Part shown: one piece after another, positions 49,866 through 57,300 of the stretch
How the letters are laid out: every line of letters starts with the position of its first letter
Numbering within the stretch: the first letter of the stretch is position 1
Assembly (NCBI GenBank): GCA_964564735.1
Contig: CAZMCH010000015.1
Location: 1-59,343 of the forward strand
Length of the DNA stretch: 59,343 bases
Reading direction: 5' to 3'
From: CAZMCH01 sp964564735
GTDB lineage: Bacteria > Poribacteria > DTPJ01
Notes under the pieces: model-generated
Databases searched by the model: none
What the model was told of the DNA's origin: nothing
The model's input: the letters and a program-made list of their open reading frames with translations, nothing else
Made by a program: the position numbers and the translations under genes

Positions 49866-51420
49866 ATGCGAACAGATGACGGATATATAATCTATCAATG
49901 CCTGAATGGCGTCCAGAGGCGTTTGGCGTGCTTGTGGATAGATACAAAGAAGGTATCTATGCCTACACTTATGACAAGCTTCACAACTGGCAGGATGCTC
50001 AGGATATAACGCAGGAAACATTCATTCAGGCATACCGAAAACTCCACACATTGAAAAGATGGGATAGCTTTGGTAGCTGGCTATATCGCATCGCTTCCAA
50101 TCTTTGCAAAAACTGGCAAATAAAAGCGACAAAACGCCCTGATGGAGATTTCATTGAGGATCAAAATCCTGCCATAATAGACGAACCATCCATAAAATCC
50201 TACCACGAAAAAGAGATGGTGGAATCAGTCCACGACGCATTGAGTTCCCTTTCCGAGACATATCGAGAGGTATTGACGCTCTACTATTTTGGGGGCATGG
50301 ACAGCAACAAGATTGCCGAAGTGCTTGGCGTATCACCGACAGCCATAAGGCTCAGATTGAGCAGAGCAAGGTCGCAGTTGAGGGAGGAGATATTCAATAT
50401 GATGAGCGCAACTTATCAGCAACAGAAACTTAGGGCAGGATTTACATTTAGAATCGTTGAGGCAATCAAACGCATAAAGATCAATCCAATATCACAGACA
50501 AAGAGCATCCACTGGGGAGTGTCATTGGCTTTGGGTATGATTGAAACAATTATTGGTCTGAATCCGCATTTATTCACATTAGAGCTATTTAATCCCAGCA
50601 TAGATTTATCTATTATGGGTGAATCAAAAGTGCTTGATATTGGCGTTATACCCGTTAGCGTTCTGAAAACAGCCAAAGTACCTTTAATGTCTGCACAACA
50701 GGGGAGTAGTAACGGAATCAATTTTGAAAATATGAATTCTTTTTTCATGGCTCCGCAAGCTCAAGGTGGAAAATGGGTAAAAAAAGCAGATATGCCTACT
50801 TCAAGAGTGCAATTTGCTACTGCTGTTGTAAATGGAAAAATATATGCTATCGGTGGAGTAGGTGCTGGTGATATAAATTTTGGCATAAGCCTTTCAGCAG
50901 TGGAAGAATATGATTGATGTATGGACAAAGAAATCAGATATGCCAAAGCCAAGAGATTGCTTTAGTGCTGCAACATTTAATAATAAGATTTATATTTTTG
51001 ATGGTGAGATAATAGCTGGCGATAACTGGGGGACCTCCTGTTCCAGAAGTATTGGAATATGATCCTATCACAGACAAATGGACACAAAAATCTAATATGC
51101 CAACACCAAGAATTGGCGCCGCATCAGTTTTAGTAGATGATAAAATATATGTTATTAATGGTTTTAATGATAAAGGACAATTTTTTTCCACTGTAGAAAT
51201 ATATGATCCAATAAATGACACTTGGTCAAAGGGAGAGAATGTATCAACGGCTGTATCATTTCCTTGTTGTAGCGCGATAGATGGAAAAATTTATGTTCTT
51301 GGTGGATATAACGGTAATATGATTCTATCAGATGTTAAGGAATACGACACAGGATTCAGACCATCAAGCGTCAATCCACAAGGCAAAATCTCAGTAACAT
51401 GGGGCGAAAAAAAGAAATAA
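49866..51420 (+). pseudogene. ECF sigma factor fused to Kelch repeats, frameshifted three times
   Basis: The conceptual protein begins MRTDDGYIIYQCLNG (49866), then PEAFGVLVDRYKEGIYAYTY in another frame: a one-base loss near 49908-49912. Sigma region 2 (DAQDITQETFIQAYRKL, WLYRIASNLC) and region 4 (SLSETYREVLTLYYFGG, IAEVLGVSPTAIRLRLSRAR) are intact. After a hydrophobic linker come four Kelch repeats (WVKKADMPTSRVQFATAVVN, IYAIGG; WTKKSDMPKPRD; WTQKSNMPTPRIGAAS; IYVLGGYNG). A second shift at 50914-50916 looks like loss of eight bases from a YDPxxD repeat junction, and a third is an extra G in the G-run 51028-51032. The longest single frame is 49898-50917. The architecture suggests a sigma factor with a sensory propeller. 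Confidence 0.75.
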
Positions 51421-51429
51421 TGTCTAATC

Positions 51430-51485
51430 TTGTAACCCAAGCTTCCAGCTTGGTTTTTCTGCCAGCCTGAAAGACTGGGCTACAA
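51430..51485. repeat. Inverted repeat downstream of the sigma-Kelch gene
   Basis: ttgtaaccca (51430-51439) pairs with tgggctacaa (51476-51485) with one mismatch; the inner words aagcttccagcttgg and ccagcctgaaagac extend the pairing imperfectly. It lies ten bases after the stop. I recall similar gcaagcttccagcttg intergenic words in Poribacteria genomes, an impression to be checked. Confidence 0.55.
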
Positions 51486-51560
51486 TTAATGCAAAATAAT
51501 ATAATCAGAATGGTATCAGACTCTTTTATCACATCAGGGATTACAATTCTCTCTAATATG

Positions 51561-52634
51561 TTACTTAGCATTGCAATTGTAACTACCATATTTATATACA
51601 AGTTCTATGACACGATTATATTGTTCAAAACTTACATTATCAGGCACAGAATGATCAGAATGATAAATATATCCTCCGCCTTGTTTAGCCATTCCAACTT
51701 TTGTTCTGATTTCTTCATCAATGATTCTTGGATCTTCAGCACTCATGGCACGAACATCAATTCCTCCCATAAAAGCAAGCCTATCACCATATTTAGTTTT
51801 TAGGTCTATAACGTTCATTCCAGCCTTTGTCTCAAGAGGTTGTAAGCAAGTTAATCCTGCCTCAATAAAATAAGGAACGAAAGCATTAACATTTCCGCAA
51901 CTATGAAGTATTACAGGCATATTTTTGCTGTTAAAAAAATCAAAAAGTCTTTTATGTGCGGGAAAAAGCTGTTCTAAGTAAGTTTCGGGAGAAAAAAATG
52001 TGCCGTTCCTATATCCAAGATCATCATATAGAAAAGCTCCATCAAATTCTATGCCTTTGGATAACATTTCCTCTACAACGGCTATATGCAATTCCACATC
52101 AGTCATGTATACTTGCTTTACCCATTCAGGTTCAAGATACATTGCAGGTAGGAAGTTTTCGGGACCGATAATATTACCCCATTTATCATAACCAATAGCA
52201 CCGGCATAATTCAGATAATAACCGTTTTGTCGTGCATAATTGTAAGTTTTGAGTGTATCACCCCAGTTAATTCTTTTTTCATCATATTGCAAAAGATGTT
52301 TATGCTCTTCCCATGCTTTTTTATTATTAATAGTAAAACCTAGTAATTCAGGCGTTGATGTATGTCCTTTCCAACTTTTTCTTATTACACCATTTGCATT
52401 TTTTGATATAATATAGTGATTATTTTCCTCAATGGTTTGAGTAGGTAGGCGAAAAGATAGATCCGCTCTTATGCTAACCATCTCATACTTGAAATAGCTA
52501 AAAGGTGTTTCATTAGCGGGGAGCCCCTCTTTATGCCATCTTTCGATAGTCGTTGCCCATGGTCCGTCTTGTATGGCGATTCGATCTGCTTCTTTATGCT
52601 GAAGTGCAAGTTTTATGCGCTCTTGTGATGTCAT
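51561..52634 (-). CDS. Uroporphyrinogen decarboxylase family / corrinoid methyltransferase-like
   Basis: 357 residues, cytoplasmic. N-terminal TSQERIKLALQHKEADRIAI is the family opening, and HSCGNVNAFVPYFIEAGL carries the HxC zinc-site pattern of MtaA/MtbA/CmuA-like methyltransferases rather than true HemE. C-terminal block FMGGIDVRAMSAED and GGGYIYHSDHSVPD. Likely a methyl-group transfer enzyme of unknown substrate; no heme biosynthesis gene is nearby. CAGGAG lies upstream of the start. The gap to guaB is 30 bases. Confidence 0.8.
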   Translation of the reverse strand: MTSQERIKLALQHKEADRIAIQDGPWATTIERWHKEGLPANETPFSYFKYEMVSIRADLSFRLPTQTIEENNHYIISKNANGVIRKSWKGHTSTPELLGFTINNKKAWEEHKHLLQYDEKRINWGDTLKTYNYARQNGYYLNYAGAIGYDKWGNIIGPENFLPAMYLEPEWVKQVYMTDVELHIAVVEEMLSKGIEFDGAFLYDDLGYRNGTFFSPETYLEQLFPAHKRLFDFFNSKNMPVILHSCGNVNAFVPYFIEAGLTCLQPLETKAGMNVIDLKTKYGDRLAFMGGIDVRAMSAEDPRIIDEEIRTKVGMAKQGGGYIYHSDHSVPDNVSFEQYNRVIELVYKYGSYNCNAK

Positions 52635-52664
52635 AGGTCAAACACTCCTGATTGAGATTTTCTG

Positions 52665-54173
52665 CTATTGCTGAAGAGAATAATTAGGTGCTTCCTCTGT
52701 TATGAAAATATCGTGAGGATGGCTTTCTTTTAGCCCAGCAATAGTATTTCTGACGAATCGAGCATTTTTTCTTAGCTCCTCAATATTCTTAGTTCCACAA
52801 TATCCCATGCCATGTCTGAGCCCACCAACAAGCTGATAGACATAATCGCTAAGAGTGCCTTTATACGGGACTCGCCCTTCAATGCCCTCTGGAATGAGCT
52901 TTTCTGCTCTTGATTCGCTAAATTGAAAATATCTTTCCCTTCCACCACGCTTTTTCATTGCGCCAATCGATCCCATTCCTCTATATGCTTTATATGTTCG
53001 TCCTTGATAGATTATTGTTTCTCCGGGGCTTTCTTCTGTTCCAGCAAATAGGCTTCCAATCATAACAGAACTTGCACCAGCAGCTATCGCCTTAGCAATA
53101 TCTCCAGAGAACCTAACACCACCGTCAGCAATTATAGGGATACCATGTTTTTCTGCTGTCTCTGTGCATTCATATATAGCAGTAATTTGAGGGACACCAA
53201 CACCAGCAACAACTCTTGTAGTGCATATCGCCCCAGGTCCGACGCCGACCTTTACGGCATCCGCACCAGCATCAATCAATTCAAGAGTTGCTTCTTGTGT
53301 AACAACATTACCTGCAATAACATCAATTTTATATTTTGATTTGATGTCTTTAACTGCATTTATTACAGATACAGAATGACCATGCGCTGCATCAACAACA
53401 ATTACATCAACATTTGCATCAATAAGTGCAGAAACCCGATCAATCAATTCTGAGCTAGGTCCTACTGCGGCGGCGACTCGCAATCTCCCCTTTTCATCTT
53501 TACATGAATAAGGATATTGCTTTATTTTGTCAATATCTTTGATGGTTATAAGTCCAATAAGATTGAAATTATCATCTACGACAGGGAGTTTTTCTATTCT
53601 GTTTTGATGAAGAACTTTCTTTGCCTCTTCAAGAGTTACACCTTTTTTGGCAGTTACCAATTTATCTTTGGTCATTATATCACCGATTTTACGAGATAAA
53701 TCCTCTTCATATCTTAAATCCCTGTTTGTTAGTATTCCCACGAGTTTGCCATTTTGTGTGACAGGAATCCCTGAAATATGAAATCTAGCCATTAATTCAA
53801 GTGCTTCACTTATTGGTTTGTCTGGTGGAAGATGGATGGGCTTGACTATCATTCCACTTTCAGACCTTTTTACTTTGTCAACTTCATCTGCTTGCTCTTC
53901 GATAGTGAAATTACGGTGTATAACGCCTATTCCACCTTCTCTTGCCAATGCTATTGCCAGACTCGCCTCTGTAACAGTATCCATCGCAGCACTGCATAGT
54001 GGTATATTGAGCATTATATTTTTTGTTAAATATGTCTTTACATCAATCTCGTTTGGCAGAACTTCTGATCTAGCAGGAACTAAAAGAACATCATCGAAGG
54101 TTAAACCTACCTTTTGAAACTTTGAAGGAACCATGTTGTCAGCAGTATCATTAGACATTGGAATTTTGCTCAT
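52665..54173 (-). CDS. guaB: Inosine-5'-monophosphate dehydrogenase
   Basis: First committed step of GMP synthesis. 502 residues. Conserved VGLTFDDVLLVPARSEVLPN, tandem CBS domains (about 110-230; VTQNGKLVGILTNRDLR, VVDDNFNLIGLITIKDIDK), the catalytic loop VGVGPGAICTTRVVAGVGVP with the active-site Cys, and IIADGGVRFSGDIAKAIAAG. The SD is GGAGG, shortly after a structured leader with a T-run. It may be transcribed with the URO-D-like gene 30 bases downstream. Confidence 0.97.
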   Translation of the reverse strand: MSKIPMSNDTADNMVPSKFQKVGLTFDDVLLVPARSEVLPNEIDVKTYLTKNIMLNIPLCSAAMDTVTEASLAIALAREGGIGVIHRNFTIEEQADEVDKVKRSESGMIVKPIHLPPDKPISEALELMARFHISGIPVTQNGKLVGILTNRDLRYEEDLSRKIGDIMTKDKLVTAKKGVTLEEAKKVLHQNRIEKLPVVDDNFNLIGLITIKDIDKIKQYPYSCKDEKGRLRVAAAVGPSSELIDRVSALIDANVDVIVVDAAHGHSVSVINAVKDIKSKYKIDVIAGNVVTQEATLELIDAGADAVKVGVGPGAICTTRVVAGVGVPQITAIYECTETAEKHGIPIIADGGVRFSGDIAKAIAAGASSVMIGSLFAGTEESPGETIIYQGRTYKAYRGMGSIGAMKKRGGRERYFQFSESRAEKLIPEGIEGRVPYKGTLSDYVYQLVGGLRHGMGYCGTKNIEELRKNARFVRNTIAGLKESHPHDIFITEEAPNYSLQQ

Positions 54174-54189
54174 TGGGTCGCCTCCGTTT

Positions 54190-54292
54190 AAAAAACAACC
54201 ACAGAAGAACTCCTTTGATATGCAATCTAATATGATTTTAGTTGCATATCACTTATGTATCCCTGTGGTTAAGTTTATGTTAGGATATTATA
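54190..54292 (-). promoter_or_regulatory. guaB leader: promoter-like box, nested hairpins and T-run
   Basis: Read on the minus strand: TATAAT (54292-54287), then aaccacag (54270-54263) pairing with ctgtggtt (54204-54197), enclosing gatatgcaa (54250-54242) pairing with ttgcatatc (54225-54217). Six Ts follow (54195-54190), and the guaB SD lies about ten bases on. It could be the terminator of the upstream giant gene or an attenuator controlling guaB. It does not match the purine riboswitch consensus that I know. Confidence 0.55.
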
Positions 54293-54300
54293 CTATAAAA

Positions 54301-57300
54301 CTAACGCTTTATAGGAATTAAGAATGTGTCTATACCAAGATCGGTTTCATCTAAACCACTAATTCTACCCTCAATACTAAGTTCAAATAGAACCTTATCT
54401 ACTTCTATATTATCGTCTATTCTAAATCGGAATGTTCTAGTCTGTTTCTTTGTAGAACCCCAAGCGGATGTATTACCAAAGTTTTGCCTGTCATAACCAG
54501 ATATTAACCTAATATCACTTTCTTCTGTATCTAATCTTGCATAGACACTATTAACATCAACAGATCCTGAATGTATTAGGGTTATTGATATTTCAATGGT
54601 TTCGCCGGGTTCTGGAATACCGTTTCCATTATTCCTGTTGCTTAGAGCTATCGCATCACTTAGGGTAGCCAGAAGCCCATTATAAGCAATCGGAGGCAAA
54701 TATCTTACTGCACCACCAACTCGAGTCTTATAAATTTCTTCTCCCATAGCTTCACCGTCCTCAGATACACTAAGCTTAAATTCAATAGGAATTCCTATTA
54801 AGCTTCTGACTTGGAACGGATCACCTACCTGTGGATCATTCGCTGCCATACCGTTGTTATTCGGATCAAGCATAGAAGGAACACCAGCAGGTAAACTAAC
54901 ATCTATATAGTCAGTCCCATTATCTTCTATTAAGAACCAGTATTGCGGGTCACCACTTGTTGTATTAGGATTAAGGTATCTACCTATAAATGCCCCAGGC
55001 GTCCAGTTTGCACCTACCAATGTGAGTCGTGTTGCGGTTAATTCAGTTTTACTTGATCCGCTAGGATCAGCAGAAATCCTGAATTCATATTCACGACTTT
55101 GTTCAGCCACACTATTGGCTGGGATTTCATAATAGTCGCCTCTAATTCTTGTTAGTGTAATACTTGTATTAGCTGTTACTAATTCCATATCAGCCCTTAT
55201 ATCACGAACTGAGTCAGTGGTTGGATTTCTACGTGCCAGCATTAGCCTGACTCTCTCACCTGATTCTGCGATCCCATTATTATTATCATCGCTTGTCAGC
55301 CAATCAGCTATATAGTGAGTGTGCATTCCAAAGAATTTCTTTTGAGTATCAACATTGATAATATTATTGCCAACTCGTATCTCTATTGTGAAAACAACAT
55401 AACCAGAGAATCCTGTATCGATAGTGGTCTGGAATCTGATTATTTCAGAACTAAGCGATCTAAGTAAACTAATATCTAATATATCATCAATAAAGTCAAC
55501 TTCCCGCATATCTGCAAGGATTCTGACACTTATATTTGTTATATCACTATTCGAGATATTTTTAATGGTAACCTCTATATTTTCGACATCTCCACCGGGC
55601 TTTAATCTTCTATTCGGCTCAAATTTATCAACAATTAAGTCTGCACCAAATTTGACTATGAATGAATCAGTGCCTATAATGTTTTCTCCTGATTTTATAT
55701 CAAGAGTAAATGTTACCTGAGAACCGAGTAATGTGCTATCATTATCAAGTTTAATAAATTGGAAACTCTTTGCAACAATAGCAAGCCCTGTTATAGTTCC
55801 ATAGTCAATTTGAATACCATCCTGAGCCATGTTTACTTCTGTTGTATCAACTAATCCCTTTATGCGTGGGTCTGTTGTTTTAAGAATTGCCTTTACAGAC
55901 TGCATAGAACTAGCTGATCTATTCTCAAGAGATATGTCAATCTTTAAAACCTCGCCGGGTTCATAGGCACTATCACCATCATTAACAGATTGAGGACCAG
56001 TAACGGTTTTATTTGCACTTACAGTTACTAATTTTGCCTGAGTTTGAGGATTTAGAGCAATTCTAACAAGATTGCCGCCTATTGGGGCTTTAAATTCCCT
56101 TATAGCAATGCTATTATCTCTTTCATTTCTTATGATTAGATTAAATGTTACTTGCTGACCGATAGCAGAAGTCGCAGTTGAGCTAACATCAAAGCTAAAT
56201 GAATTTACTACTGTTTGTCCTTGTGCAATATTTCCATAGACTACATTACTATTTTCAATGCCTTGTTGACCATTATATTTGCGAATATAGGTGTTATCAG
56301 TGCTTAACTGTGCAATTACGCCAAAAATAGTCTCTGTTCCAGCATTTCTTAATTCAACCTTAAATTGATTAATTCTATTCCCCGGAATTAAATCAATATC
56401 ATGCCTTTCAATAACAATGTTTTCAGATTTTCCACGCAAGTATGTTAGAATACGATTTCTTGCATCAGATGAATTAAGTATTGCCAGATGCCTTGTTTTT
56501 GACATAAATTCCAGATCATCAAAAGCAGGTGCTATAACATCAACTTTATCAAAACGTTCAGTAAGACCTTGTTCTGCAAATGGGAATATGGCATTGTCCG
56601 TAACGTTGACACTTTCTAAATAAACAAGTCCGTCTTCATTTTCAGCATTACTAACTGCATTTGGATTAGATGCAGATATTACAAAATAATGTGTATTAAC
56701 TCTCTTTCCCGGTTGTGCATTAAGAGAAGTTATAAATTGAGAACCTTCTATTACCTCTTGCCAACCAGTGCGATAATATGACCAAGTTGGTGAACTCTGT
56801 TGTTTTTTAAGGTAATCAGCAAATCCAGCCTTCAAAAGATTGTCATTTACACCATTATTTGGTGTAGCAAGCATTATTAAACTGCCGATATACTGATCCA
56901 TTCCAAGATTGGTAATTGCATATCTTGTGATTAGACCACCAATACCATGTGCTATTACATCAATCTTACCATTGAAACCCGTTGGCAGTATCCTGACTAA
57001 TTCTGTCATTAATGCACCGCTGTTAGCTACGATAGTTTTATTAGCAGATTCATGATTAAATAACAGAACATTGTCATAATAGGGTGATGTGCTATTTGTT
57101 GGTCTTAATGTTCTTAGATCGTTTATTATATTTACAAAATTATCTGGTTTCGATATGGTTCCAGGGATAACAAGAGCAATTCTCCTGCTTGATGTGGATA
57201 TATTCGGTTGAAGGTAACTAGCAACTTTGCCAGATACTATCTGAGGCTCTTTTATTCCTATATCACTCATATTTATTTGAGGTTCTGTAAATTTTGTTAC

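Noticed and set aside
54190..54292. A purine riboswitch upstream of guaB.
   Set aside because: The stems do not fit the three-way junction or the conserved loop sequences of the purine riboswitch as I know them.
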